Of a stretch of DNA of 64,000 bases, positions 31,882 through 42,924 are shown one piece after another. This DNA is from Diploptera punctata. Lineage: Eukaryota; Arthropoda; Insecta; Blattodea; Blaberidae. Both the position numbers and the translations under genes were made by a program. Location of the stretch: NCBI GenBank assembly GCA_030220185.1, contig JASPKZ010008350.1:897501-961500 (forward strand), read 5' to 3'. A model generated the notes under the pieces. The model was not told the DNA's origin. It saw nothing but the letters and a program-made list of their open reading frames with translations, and did no database searches. The first letter of the stretch is position 1. Each line of letters opens with the position of its first letter.

Positions 31882-32690
31882 TTAACTAGCTAATACCCGG
31901 CGTGCGCTGCTACGCCTAAATAAATGAAAATTAATGTGCTTTTTTATGTTTAGTTGTATAAGTAAAAGGAAAAAAATATAAATTTGTATTTTTTAGATAC
32001 CCCGTGCTGATTATCCGGCGTTGTTCGGGAATCTATTTATCCCGATCTTCTTGGCATAAATGAGCTAAAAGATAAAATTCGTTATTGTGAGTTATCCGTA
32101 AAAGAATACCCGCCATATACTGCTATGCTTGCACAAGAATATACGTACTTGTCTTGATATTCTTGGCATCAATGAAAGACAAAAATGGCTATTGTGAGTT
32201 ATCCATAAGAGTCAATACTAATAAAACGCATATCAAATTCCGTTGAGGTGAATTAATTTTATATACACAATTTTAAAAAGTTGAGGACGACGGCACATGT
32301 CAACAGGTACATTTTAATTTTTAACCATTATCTTATATCCGTAAGAGATAAACATATGCTGTGGCGGACGTTTTTGAGAGCTTTTTGAGATATTCAATCC
32401 TGTGTACATAAATGTTGTGTATTTATTATGGTTTAGGCAGCGTAAGCCATTTGAACGTCCAAAGAGCTAAATTTTTCACGTTTGTCACTACAAAGGGCGA
32501 TTTTTAAGGATGTAGGAGTTGACTATCACAACTCTTTTATAACCTATGTTCATCCCAGGAATCTCTTGAACATTTGCAAAAAAACCATCATAATCGGATC
32601 AACGGATGGCCGCGCATAAAGTACGAACAAAGAAACAAACAAAGAAACCAACAAACAAACAATCATTCATTTTTATATATTAGCTTACAT
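31882..32690 (+). repeat. R1 dispersed repeat with tandem CCCGGCGTTG units (copy 1)
   Basis: It begins CTAATACCCGGCGTGCGCTG and ends in a (C)AAACAAACAATCATTCATTT run. Inside is one full unit (CCCGTGCTGATTATCCGGCG...GATCTTCTTGGCATAAATGA) and a diverged unit (ATACCCGCCATATACTGC). The right part (GCTGTGGCGGAC, GAACGTCCAAAGAGCTA, CAACGGATGGCCGCGCATAA) aligns with 36840-37130. The class is not recognised; there is no coding frame. Confidence 0.8.
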
Positions 32691-32835
32691 GCATTTATTA
32701 TAACCACTGTAGTATTTAGAACAATAATTGTATTTAATTTTATGATCATTTTTATGTTATTAGCAGGCATTTTAGTATTAGTTCAAGTTTAAATTAGAGT
32801 GCATAAATACATTTTATATATCTTAGTTTATTGTT

Positions 32836-32880
32836 GAGTGGAATAATATATACTATGGCATTTACTCTGCCAGTTCAAAT
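32836..32880 (+). mobile_element. LINE-K 3'-tail fragment (weak)
   Basis: TTGAGTGGAATAATA...GGCATTTACTCTGCCAG resembles the LINE-K tail at 42428. Confidence 0.4.
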
Positions 32881-32892
32881 ATTTTTTTTTTT

Positions 32893-33045
32893 TAACTGAA
32901 CCGAGACTTTGGTGGCAGAATATCCCAGGAATCAACTCATCCTCTAACTCAAATGAGTGCTAGATGCTTGTTCTGGGGTAAAGGTGGCCGTCTAACTGAA
33001 ATGAGTATCAGATGCTTGTTCTGGTGTTAAAGATGGCCGTAATTT
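32893..33045 (+). mobile_element. SINE-2 body fragment with internal tandem duplication
   Basis: AAATGAGTGCTAGATGCTTG with TTCTGGGGTAAAGGTGGCCG is followed by a second copy (AAATGAGTATCAGATGCTTG ...). Both match the SINE-2 body at 61310-61350. A roughly 60-bp segment has been duplicated in tandem. Confidence 0.7.
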
Positions 33046-33299
33046 TGTTCAAATAAATTTTATTTATAAAATGTGTTTAAAATATTTTATCTAACTAGTT
33101 TAAGTTGATTAAACGGTAACTCTAGTGACGTACAGTCAACCGAACAAGAATTCAAAATTAAGATTGCAAAAGATTAAAACTAAGAGTATTGGTTAGATCA
33201 ATAAAACATAGAAACGTAAAATAAATTAAACCAAGAAACATTTTATTGTTAGGGCAGTTGAAAACAATGGAATAACAAAATAAAATGAAATTGGATGAT

Positions 33300-33500
33300 T
33301 GTGTTAAACCTAAATACAAAAATAGAAGACGACGTTAAGAACATTTGAAAATAATTGTAATCACCTAGAACTGAACGGATATAACTGGAAGAAAGTTATA
33401 GTATTGGTCAACATTCGCAAAGAGTTGAAGTGCAATTGAAGAAGAAGGAGGAAGAGGAGGAGAAAGAAGAGAAGGAGGAAGATGAGAAGAAAGAGGAATG
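33300..33500 (+). pseudogene. Retroelement 3' end with GAA/GGA-rich tail
   Basis: A frame with LELNGYNWKKVIVLVNIRKE, which resembles the final residues of non-LTR ORFs (GYNWK.V..L...R.EW), is followed by a purine-only run of GAA and GGA triplets at 33436-33500. Confidence 0.5.
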
Positions 33501-33584
33501 TGCTATATTACATATTAACCTAGGCCAATTTACTTATTTATTTTTAGAGAAATTAAACCCGATGGGTACATCTAGGACACGACA

Positions 33585-33700
33585 CACACCCAGTCCCAAG
33601 GTTGAGATTTTAAAATCCATTACCTCGCCGGGAATCGAACCCCCGGTCGCCGAAGTGGAAGGTAGGGACTCTACCGACTACGCCACAGCGACGGACTAGA
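33585..33700 (-). mobile_element. SINE-4 head fragment
   Basis: The minus strand carries GTCGCTGTGGCGTAGTCGG and the B box GGGTTCGATTCCCGGC, then ACTGGGTGTGTGTCGTGTCC, matching 10535-10757. Confidence 0.8.
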
Positions 33701-34616
33701 CAATTTATTTATAGTCTGGATTCTATTATTCATGTTGTTTCTTCTGTTCCTAAATAAAAAACTGTTTTTTTTTTTCATTGTGAGCAATCTTGAAAAAATA
33801 ATAAACTAGACGTTTTGTTCTTCTAACAAATATAAATTTGTTGATAACCGCTTATCAGTATTATGTTTCTCTAAGGGAAATTTTCAACTTATAAGATGTT
33901 AAGGAATTGTCTTATTCTTTATCATGTGGAATAGGTATTTCCGAGGGCTTCTCTGATAATCAAATATAATCGCTTAGCCCCAGCCAGCATCCCCCTTTCT
34001 ACGTTACATTTTGCTATCAGCAGAGTGCAAAGGAAGTAAGTAGAAAATGCCAAGCCATGGGGGAGTATTTCTGCTCGTACCCCTCTAGCTTTTGCTTTTC
34101 CTTGAGTTGGTGTAAAGTGGAAAACGACTTGAGACAAGATATCCATGCACTGCTCCTACAGGAGCCATTTATTATTCAACACGACATCATTACATTTTAT
34201 ATTCAGACTCTATCTCTTATGTATAGTATATCTATTGCAACCAGAAGCTACGTAGAAGATATAAAATTCACCAACCTCGTGCCGTGTTATAGGTTTCTCG
34301 TCCCTCCCTCTCCAAAAAAATACAAGCTTCAACATTATGAACGTTGTTCTGCTACAAACTTTATTTTATGAGCTCCATTATGTCGCGGAAAGAGGGTAAT
34401 TGTAGTTTATTTTCAGATTAAAACTAAAGCGAAAGTGTAGTATTTCGTAAACACATTCTAGGTGTATAAAATTGCGATACCTTACTCTTAAATCAGGGGA
34501 GACCAGACTTCCATTTCAAAGTACATGGGATTAATTTATAGGCCTACAAATAATTTACGTCCTAGAATTGTTCTGCCAAATTTCGTTAAATATCACTTTT
34601 ATCAAATTAATTATAC
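33701..34616. other. Unassigned sequence
   Basis: Open frames at 33922-34146 (minus) and 34057-34371 (plus) overlap one another and carry no recognisable motif; I do not call either as a gene. Confidence 0.45.
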
Positions 34617-34644
34617 AATAATAATAATAATAATAATAATAATA

Positions 34645-34683
<39 letters not shown>
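34617..34683. repeat. Palindromic (AAT)n-(ATT)n microsatellite
   Basis: About 10 AAT units run directly into about 12 ATT units, so the array is self-complementary. Confidence 0.95.
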
Positions 34684-34684
<1 letters not shown>

Positions 34685-34955
34685 TTTGTTCTCATGTACA
34701 AGTATCAAAGGGTTGAAGATATGCAAAGAAAATACCAGTTCTATTGTAAAGCTGTGATACGTTTTGAAATTGGATTTTTTCATTAAAAATTCTATGACTG
34801 CCTATTAAATATTCTTTCATGGCAAGTAGCTGTAAATTTCATTTGAAAATTATTCACGCAAAACCTATTTCTAAGAAGTCTGTTACAGGTATTCCACATG
34901 AGTAAAAATTATAAATTATTAAACATGAAGAAGTTAAAAGCATATACAATTATAA

Positions 34956-34994
<39 letters not shown>

Positions 34995-35054
34995 TTTTAA
35001 AATTCATTACGAAACATCGTTGAGATAACTATGTAAAAGTTAAAAATTAAATTT
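34684..35054. repeat. AT-rich sequence with (TA)15 at about 34963-34993
   Basis: Only the TA microsatellite is recognisable. Confidence 0.8.
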
Positions 35055-35180
35055 CAAATCCGAGATCTTGGTTGTCCTCAATTAGGCAAAATATTTTTGA
35101 AATATTTTAATAAGCTCTTTAGAAAGGCTTCAAGTTCAGTATTTTAAAAATATTTTACCTTGTTGAGGACGACTGAGATT
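35055..35180. repeat. Short hairpin repeat containing the TTGAGGACGAC motif
   Basis: GGTTGTCCTCAATTAGGCAA at 35068 and its inverted relative TTACCTTGTTGAGGACGACT at 35155 bracket a 40-bp spacer. The motif TTGAGGACGACGGCAC with a following CAGGTACAT block also occurs at 32280 and 45735, so this is a small dispersed family. Confidence 0.6.
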
Positions 35181-35589
35181 TCAGGTACGAATTATATTTT
35201 TTTAACTTTATATATGTAGGCCTATATAAATATAATTTCTATGTAAACATTTACGGCAAGTATTATTACATATATTTTTTTTAAAAATTGGCTTTAGGTT
35301 AGAATCGAATGGTGAATTATGTAAGAAATACAAAAATTGTAAGTGTAAAATAATACAATTTGGCACGATTTTATTAGGTGTTGATAGAATAAATCTTAAA
35401 AAAATAGCCTGTATGTTATAGGATTCACATTTCTATATCCCTAATATTTCATTTTCCATATTAAATAAAAATCATGAAATTGGAATTAGAAATTGCAGTT
35501 GTAGACCTAACATTCACCATCTCCATATATATTTTTATTCGATATTCTACCCAATTTTTCTAACATTTTCCCGGTCGAATTTCGATCTA

Positions 35590-36180
35590 CGTAAGCAATG
35601 AATAAATGAACCTATGTACCTGAAAAAAAAAGTCCGTCACTCAGGAACTGCGTAAACTAAGCGAATTCCTCATCATGTAGAATTTATGGTCCGATTTTGC
35701 TGGTTTAAGAAATATATTTTTTCTCTGTTAATTAAATTTAACGGTAAATAGTTACATTGCGACAGGCGACTGCTACAGCGATTCTTTCATTTCAGGTTTC
35801 AGATACATGTCCCCTTATAATGCTCATATTTCGCTGAATTTTGGAAAATACCTTTCTCGCTTTCTTTTAATAGCATATATTGAGTTCCATTGAGAAAAAT
35901 AAATTACCACTATAACGATTTTTAAATTTTCGTTTCAGGTGAAATCCTATAGGCCTCCCTAATGGTTCGATTTTGCTGGTTAACGAACTCAAACATTACT
36001 TTTTTTTTAACTGATTTGTATATTCAGAGTTAGGTTCCACAAAAATATAAAACTGACTGCCAAAGCCATTAAGACACAGAAATTTATAATTATTTTTCAT
36101 TTTACTTATTCAATAAAACATAAAATCACAATTTTCATTTATTTAGGTAGAAGCGAACGCCGAGTATTTGCTAGTATATA
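35590..36180 (-). repeat. R1/R2 repeat region with internal subrepeats
   Basis: TCCGATTTTGCTGGTT (35690) and TTCGATTTTGCTGGTT (35965) are subrepeats about 275 bp apart, the first matching R2 at 2020-2110. The right end TCATTTATTTAGGTAGAAGC...TTGCTAGTA corresponds to the inverted start of R1. Confidence 0.6.
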
Positions 36181-36319
36181 TGTATATATATAACGGGCTT
36201 CCAATATAAAACCGGACCGGCCTCACGGAGTTTCACCCGGCACGCAGTGCTGTCTCTTCCTCCCGCAATTCACCCTGCCTGCCACCCGTCCTTGAACTGT
36301 TATTAATTATAAATTTATA
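36181..36319. other. Unassigned GC-richer segment
   Basis: Contains ACCGGACCGGCCTCACGG. No family recognised. Confidence 0.4.
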
Positions 36320-37160
36320 TTTTTAGATACTCCCGTGCTGATTACCCGGCGTTGCCCGGTATTCTACTAATCCTGAACTTCGTGACATAATGAACTAAAA
36401 TATGAAAATTAATGTGTTTTATGTTTATTTAAATAAATGAAAAGAAAATTTATATCGTAATTATTTTTAGGAACCCCGTGCTATTTACCCGGCGTTGTCC
36501 GGGAATCTATCATTCCGATCTTCTTGGCATAAATGAGCTGAAAGACAAAACATTAATCTTATGATTAGTAATATATAAAATGAAAAATAATTATAAATGT
36601 ATATCATAATTATTTTAAGATTCCCGTGCTGATTACCCGGTGTTGCCCGAGAATCTACCTATCTCGATCTTCTTGGCATAAATGAGCTAAAAGACAAAAT
36701 AGGTTATTGTGAGTTATCCGTAAAAGAATACCCGCCATGTGCTGCTATGCTTGCACAGGAATCTACGTACTTGTCTCGATATTCTTGGCATCACTGAAAG
36801 ACAGAAATGGTTATTGTGAGTTATGCGCAAGAGATAAACATAGGCCTATGCTGTCGCGGACTTTTTTGTAGAGCTTTTTGAGATATTCAATTCTGTGTAC
36901 ATTAATTTTGTGTAGTTATGATTTAAGCAGCGTATGCCATTTATGCGTCCAAAGAGCTACTTTTTTCACGTTTTCCACTAGAAAGGGCTATTGTAAGGGT
37001 GTAGGAGTTGAGTATCACAACTCTCTTATAGTCTATGTTCATCCCGGAATCTCCTGAACATTTTGCAAATATCCCCATCATAATTGGATCAACGGTATGG
37101 CCGCGCATAAAGTACGAACAAACAAAGAAACATTCATTTTTATAACACAGTATATTTGTC
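36320..37160 (+). repeat. R1 dispersed repeat, copy with three to four tandem units
   Basis: Units beginning CCCGTGCT lie at 36332, 36475 and 36623, each with CCGG(C/T)GTTG and most with CTTCTTGGCATAAATGA. A fourth diverged unit begins at 36730. The right part parallels 32340-32690. The unit number differs from the 31882 copy. Confidence 0.82.
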
Positions 37161-38743
37161 ATATTTACAAAATTTCTACTTTATAGAATGTATACTTCAA
37201 TTAGGCCTAAAATTTGAATTTTTTAAAAATGTATTTCATCAATTCCAAAAACTAATTGTCTGTATCACTTTGTCCTTGAGGCAATCCTCTAATGAGGAAA
37301 GTTGTATATAATATAAAAATCATTTTCGTTGTCTACTATGTCGAATGGATAGAGAAATAGATAGTCATTTTATACATTTGTTAAAAATAGTTTTATGAGA
37401 ACAGCCTCTATATATTTATTCCTTGAGAATTCGAAAAAAAAATAGCTTAATCATGGAAACCTCATATACCAGATGATATATTTATATATATTTATTTATC
37501 TGAAGTCTAAAAGGACGTTCGTTAAGATATTCTCATTTCTTTCAACAGGTAAAAACATTATTTTCCTTTCAAACTTGTTTTATTTGTTTGAAAATTATTT
37601 AAAAGTGCTGACAGCCTTCTGAAGTATTTACTTAATGTTTGTTGGCGACAGTTATGGACAATAGCTTGATGAGTCTATTATTAAAATACTGGCATTTCCA
37701 AACCTAATGACCGGTGACGTCACAAAATGTCATCATAAATAAAGAAGGGATAATGAGACAGGGGAAGGAATATATAAGGATTCTGCTTTATCATTTATCT
37801 AAATGCCGGCTACAGTTTTCATAATTTTCCACACCCTAAAGTTAGCTGTAATAAATTGCTACAAATGTCAAGAAAATTACAAAATAATTTCATTTGTTCC
37901 TTTGTCTGACTTGACGTGAAAATGTCAGATTGTCATATGTCTGTATTTTAAATAAACTCCTAGATGTCCTTGTCACCTCAAATAATTATTTCAAATACGA
38001 GTGTTTATATTTCATCGTGCAATAATTTTGTATTGGGTACGTCACTAACCATATGTCATAAAAGGAATAATAGCTTTTATTATTACGTTATTTGTATTTC
38101 ATTTGTAAAAAAAGTATTGTTTATTTTTATTAATAGTACAACAGCAAAATAAACATGTTTTTGTTCATCGATCTTAATTATTTTAATCATGTTTATTAAA
38201 TTTATCTATAGGCCTATGGAAACTTCCATAAGAACTTCTGACTTTCTGTATGTTATATGCTTATTTGTCTCACTTTAAAAACAATTTAAGATCCCTGTGA
38301 TTGGTTTTAATAAAATAACATGACAGTGATTCATGCTTATATTTTTAATTTTATTTTTATCACGTAAGGTTAATTGGCAGCACTGTATAAATCGTGAAAG
38401 CATGACAGAAAAATACTGTATTATAAATTATAAAATCTGAACCTCCATCCAATTTAATACTCATTTTTTGTAAATATATAAGTAATTCTGCTATTTGATA
38501 ATAAAACTTAAATATCAAAAATAAAGTATGACTCTCGAAATTAGTTTTGGCCTCACATAAAGACCTACAAATTCAGAACTCCAAAATAGCTTTTACTTTC
38601 TAGGTCAATATTTCCTTGTTCTTAAAAAATCCATTAAACACAAACAATTTTATTTGACATAGTTATACTTCAAAACTTAAGAGGATAATGAAAATATCAA
38701 AGAAACTTAAGGTTTTAAATGTATACTATGTATATATATATAT
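37161..38743. other. Unassigned AT-rich sequence
   Basis: No repeat or coding identity. The longest frame (37964-38152) has no motif. Confidence 0.5.
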
Positions 38744-39065
38744 GTCCACCGCTGTGGTCTCGAGGTAGCGTGCAGCCTTGTTACGCAGCGGGCCCGGGTT
38801 CGATCCCCGGTCGGGGCAGTTTTTTCTGGGTGAGGTTTTTATCGGGGTTTTTCCTCACCTGTAAGACAAATGTCAGGAAAACTTTAAGGCCCAAACAGTC
38901 TCCTCCTCCTCCTCATCATCATCATCAACACCCTTATCATTATCATCTTCATCATCCTTCACCGGTGTGGAAAGCAACGGGAAGCTACCACACCTGCAAT
39001 TCCCTAGTAAAGCTGCAAGCATAGCATGAAAATGCTATGATTGCAGTGAAGGCCCTGCCTTCGGG
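38744..39065 (+). mobile_element. SINE-3A (tail type A), inserted at a TA microsatellite
   Basis: Head GTCCACCGCTGTGGTCTCGA, B box GGTTCGATCCCCGG, body, CTC/ATC linker, then tail A with CATAGCATGAAAATGCTATG and CTGCCTTCGGGCAG. TATATATATATAT occurs on both sides, so the TSD is probably within a TA run. Confidence 0.9.
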
Positions 39066-39134
39066 CAGAATTACTACAGATGGATATGGATATATATATA
39101 TATATCATGTGTAAATACGTTCTTTTTAAATATT

Positions 39135-40370
39135 GTTTTAGGATTTAGAAGAAACATGTCTACAACAGATCAAATTTTTAGTATAAGAGAGATTTTAGGA
39201 AATAAATGGGAATATAATGGTACTGTACATCAACTATACGTAGACTTAAAAAAGGCATAGGCTACAATTCAATTAAGAGGGAGAAGTTTTATAGTATCCT
39301 GCTGGAGTTCGGAACTCCTAAAAAGTTAGACTTATACGAATGTGTCTAAATGACACAAATAGTTGGGTGCGTGTAGGCAAACAGTTTTCAGATACTTTTG
39401 AAATCCAGAATGGGTTGAAGCAAGGAGATGCACTATCTCCTCTACTATTTAATTTTGTACTAGAGCTTGTCATTAAATCTTTAGAGAATGAGGAAGACTT
39501 ACAAATCAATGGTATTAATAAGCTGTTAGTTTATGCTGATGATGTATTATTGGCCGATAGCGAGAAGATACTAAAGGACAACACGCACACACTATTGAGT
39601 AACACTAAGAAATTTGGACTGGAAGCAAATATCAATAAAACTAAATATATGGTCACACGTAGAAATGCATTACCTATATAATGGAAATGGTCAGCTAATG
39701 ACAAATGAGGGAAATTTTGAGGAAGTGGCTGAATTCAAATACCTAGGAACAATAATTATATATAGGAATGAGATGCACAAAGAAATTAAACACAGGCTCA
39801 AATCTGGAATTGCGTGCTATTGTACATTACAGAGGCTCTTGATGTCCCAGCACCTTTCAGAAAACGTTAAACTGAAAATATACAGAACTATTATTCTACC
39901 AGTTATATTATACGGATGCGAAACATGGGCTCTTACTTTAAGGATGGAAAGGATATTAAGAGTATTTGAGAATAAAGTTCTTAGGAAAATTTTTGGACCA
40001 AAGAGAGATGAACAGACAGGTGAATGGAGAAGACTGCGTAACAGCGAATTACATGGTCTTTATAGGAAGCCACATATAATAAGAACAGTTAAGTCTCGTA
40101 GACTGCGTTGGGCAGGACATGTGGCACGAACGGGGAATAAAAGACGTGCATGAAAGCTTCTTGTAGGAAAACCAGAGGGAAAACGCCCTGTTGGTAGACC
40201 AAGAATGAGGTGAGAGAAAAAAAATTAACTATGGTTTGAGGGAAGTAGATTATACAGGGAATGATTGGAAAACATTAGGAAAGGATAGGGATGCATAGAG
40301 AGCTTATATCCGCGCGGACATGAACCTACGGGTTCGATAATGCCAGTGAGTTAGTTAGAGTTAGTTAGGA
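39135..40370 (+). pseudogene. LINE-A reverse transcriptase, most complete copy
   Basis: Begins with the fingers motif GFRRNMSTTDQIFSI and motif A region VHQLYVDLKKA, where the frame shifts at a TAGGCTA (39258-39264) and continues in another frame with YNSIKREKFYSILLEFGTPK. After further breaks come GLKQGDALSPLLFNFVLELV (motif B), LLVYADDVLLADSEK (motif C) and ANINKTKYMVT. A second frame covers EFKYLGTI, ILPVILYGCETWALT, FGPKRDEQTGEWRRL and RRLRWAGHVARTGN, ending at 40153. Beyond it the KPEGKRPVGRPRMR region is present but interrupted. The 3' end is CTACGGGTTCGATAATGCCA then GTTA repeats and (TA)n. The endonuclease domain is missing. Confidence 0.92.
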
Positions 40371-40385
40371 ACTTAACGTCCAATG

Positions 40386-40387
<2 letters not shown>

Positions 40388-40420
<33 letters not shown>
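40388..40420. repeat. (TA)n microsatellite
   Basis: About 16 TA units after the LINE-A 3' end. Confidence 0.95.
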
Positions 40421-40677
40421 TATGGTGCAATAGAATGATAAATATGATTATATAGGTCCTGGTAATGAACTTCCAAACCAGCGTTTGCCTTGATGACTGA
40501 GGAAAACCAAAAAGAGTCTTTAGTCAGTTTGGTAAACACCTAATTTAATTCAAGAACCTTCCAAATACCAGTCTCAAACGCCAACTGAACCAGCTAGTTA
40601 GATAAGATTCCTCTTTATTTTATTTATTTTTTTTTTTTTTCCAATTTTATTTTACAGTTCTAATTCAAAGTGTATGG

Positions 40678-40895
40678 CGCCTCTGTGGTCTACTGGTTAG
40701 TAATCCTCCGATTAGAATTCCAGGGGTTTCGAGTTCGAATTTATGTTAACGCAAAATCATTTTTGATCGTTGTAGGGTCTCCTCTCAGCCTCGTGGAGAC
40801 AATTTATTAGCTATTTGCTATGGGAAGTATCGATATCTGGTTAAAAAACTAAAAATAAGACCGATGGACTGCTACAAGTCAGCCATATAACTTCC
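40678..40895 (+). mobile_element. tRNA-headed SINE, family 8 (single copy here)
   Basis: CTGTGGTCTACTGGTTAGTA fits an A box and TTCGAGTTCGAATTT a B box, about 30 bases apart. The body (GTAGGGTCTCCTCTCAGCC) has no second copy in the window, so family status is inferred from the promoter boxes alone. Confidence 0.55.
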
Positions 40896-42427
40896 TGTAC
40901 TGTATTCTGCTAGTCAGTGATTGCCACAGCAAGTCGATCTTTGGTGCTGCCTAGCTACGTTTTTTTTTATTTACAGGAATCAAGCAATATAATCTAATTT
41001 GTAAGTTGATATAAAGTATTTGTTTTATTTATTTAATGCAGAGTCCTTGAAATAGAATTGATTCTCCCAAATGACGAACCTACCAACATAGAGGCCTACA
41101 ATGATAGAATATGACACAAGAAAATAAAACAATTTAACAGAATAAATAAATAAAAAGCACTAAAATATTGAAAATAAATATAATAAATTATATGTCTAAA
41201 ACATACAATAAATAAGGTTAATCAATTTAAAATATTAGGCCTACAAGGGCTTACAATAATCTATCTACATCTGAATGTGTTGTGAAAAATCAAAAATCGA
41301 AAAATATATTGATCCATTTAATGGAAACACATTTTCTTTGCAACTTTCCTTTATATCACTGCTTGGAATGTATTAGGCCTAATATCTCAGAGTCAAACAA
41401 ATATAGCATTTTTTTTAAGTTTCTACCACAATATAATTTCTAAGAAATTTCTATTTAAAAAAATATGCAATTTATTAGACACAACATATATTTTTGCTAT
41501 TCAATATTTCTTCTTCTTCTTCTTCTTCCTTCCAAGTATTAGGTCAAGGCCTATTACGATCCTATAAAAATTTTCCCTCCAGCGTTTTGATCCTTCCGGG
41601 AAATTCTCGTATAAGACTTGAAAGCATAATAATAGTCCCTTCGATTGGTTGCTGGCCAAAGGAAGGCAAGACCAGTGATGGGGCTGCCATCTTATAGTCT
41701 CTGGTCAGGCTTTTCTGGAGAAGAAAAGAAAATAAAGGAAAGAAGAAATGGAAGAAAGGAAAGACTCCCTAGCCCTCGGATGCCCTAATAGCGTCGGAAT
41801 CGAAAAAAACAAGAGTTAACCAAGAGAGGGTAGATAGTAAAGTTAAAAGAGTGCAAAACACAAGTAAGTGGAAGAAATGTTTTGCTCAGCTTGGGCACCT
41901 TGTGGTCGCCATCCACATATCCCCTAGATGAGGATCCCTGAGGGACTATTCAATATTTAATGTTATTAAAGCAGATGTGACATTCACTGATTGAATTTTT
42001 CTATTGAATATTATGTTTGATCATTCAGCAGTAACAGATCAAGTATAGAGTAAAAAAAAAAAAAACAAGTTATATCTGTAACTTTACTCTAAAACTTACA
42101 ATCACTACGGAAATTTGGGTGGTTTTCTCAGAGACATTTATATAGGCCTATGCTGGAATGAATATGAAACAGCATACCAGCAAAATTCGTAACTGTATAA
42201 ATTCTGCAATTTATGTAAATGAACACGATTTTCTTTTTTAATGGAAACAAATCATACAACTACGTTGTAAGTATTATCGTTGTTATTATTTTCATCGTAT
42301 AAAATGTTGTTTGTACATAAAATATCCATAGCAACATTTAATATATTTTAAATTATTTATAATTAGTATAATAGTGTACATATAGGCCTAATCTACATTG
42401 CCAAATATATAGCCTACTTGTCATTCT
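40896..42427. other. Unassigned sequence, including a TTC run at about 41508-41530
   Basis: TTCTTCTTCTTCTTCTTCCT could be the inverted (GAA)n tail of a minus-strand retroelement, but no reverse-transcriptase motif was found beside it. The 41700-41960 stretch is purine-rich and unidentified. Confidence 0.4.
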
Positions 42428-42482
42428 TGCTGGTTGAGTGGAAGAGAAGGCCTTAGGGTATTAACTCTGCCAGAATAAGTAA

Positions 42483-42525
<43 letters not shown>
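42428..42525 (+). mobile_element. LINE-K 3' tail ending in (ATT)n
   Basis: GGTTGAGTGGAAGAGAAGGC...TTAACTCTGCCAG is followed by AATAAGTAA and about 13 ATT units. Confidence 0.65.
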
Positions 42526-42526
<1 letters not shown>

Positions 42527-42889
42527 TATGATATAGATTCTTACATGACACAAACAAAATTGTTAAATTTAAGTTATGTTTACTTTTTTGTCTCATATTC
42601 TCTTCATAGGCTATTGTATACAATTTTTAATGTAATTATCAATTCTCTCCTATAATTTTTAAATTAATATCAACTTCATATTTTAAATATATAAAAATGT
42701 AACATTTCTTTACTTGAATTATTGGCAAATTGTGAGGTGAATAATGAAACTAAAAAAAAACGTAAAACGAGAGTTGATTTTGTAGGTTATATATAATACT
42801 GTATGAAGCATTTCCTTCCACCGTTTCTTCATACTTATGTAGTTAATTTTGTTTAATTTCGTCTCCCCAAGCCAGGTTAGTCGGCATCC

Positions 42890-42924
<35 letters not shown>
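42890..42924. repeat. (TA)n(TG)n microsatellite
   Basis: TA units run into TGTGTGTGTG. Confidence 0.95.

Noticed and set aside
33922..34371. Host gene from overlapping open frames
   Set aside because: Frames on both strands overlap, lack motifs and have non-coding composition.
31882..37160. CRISPR-like spaced repeats
   Set aside because: The R1 units are about 145 bp with no unique spacers, in eukaryotic DNA.
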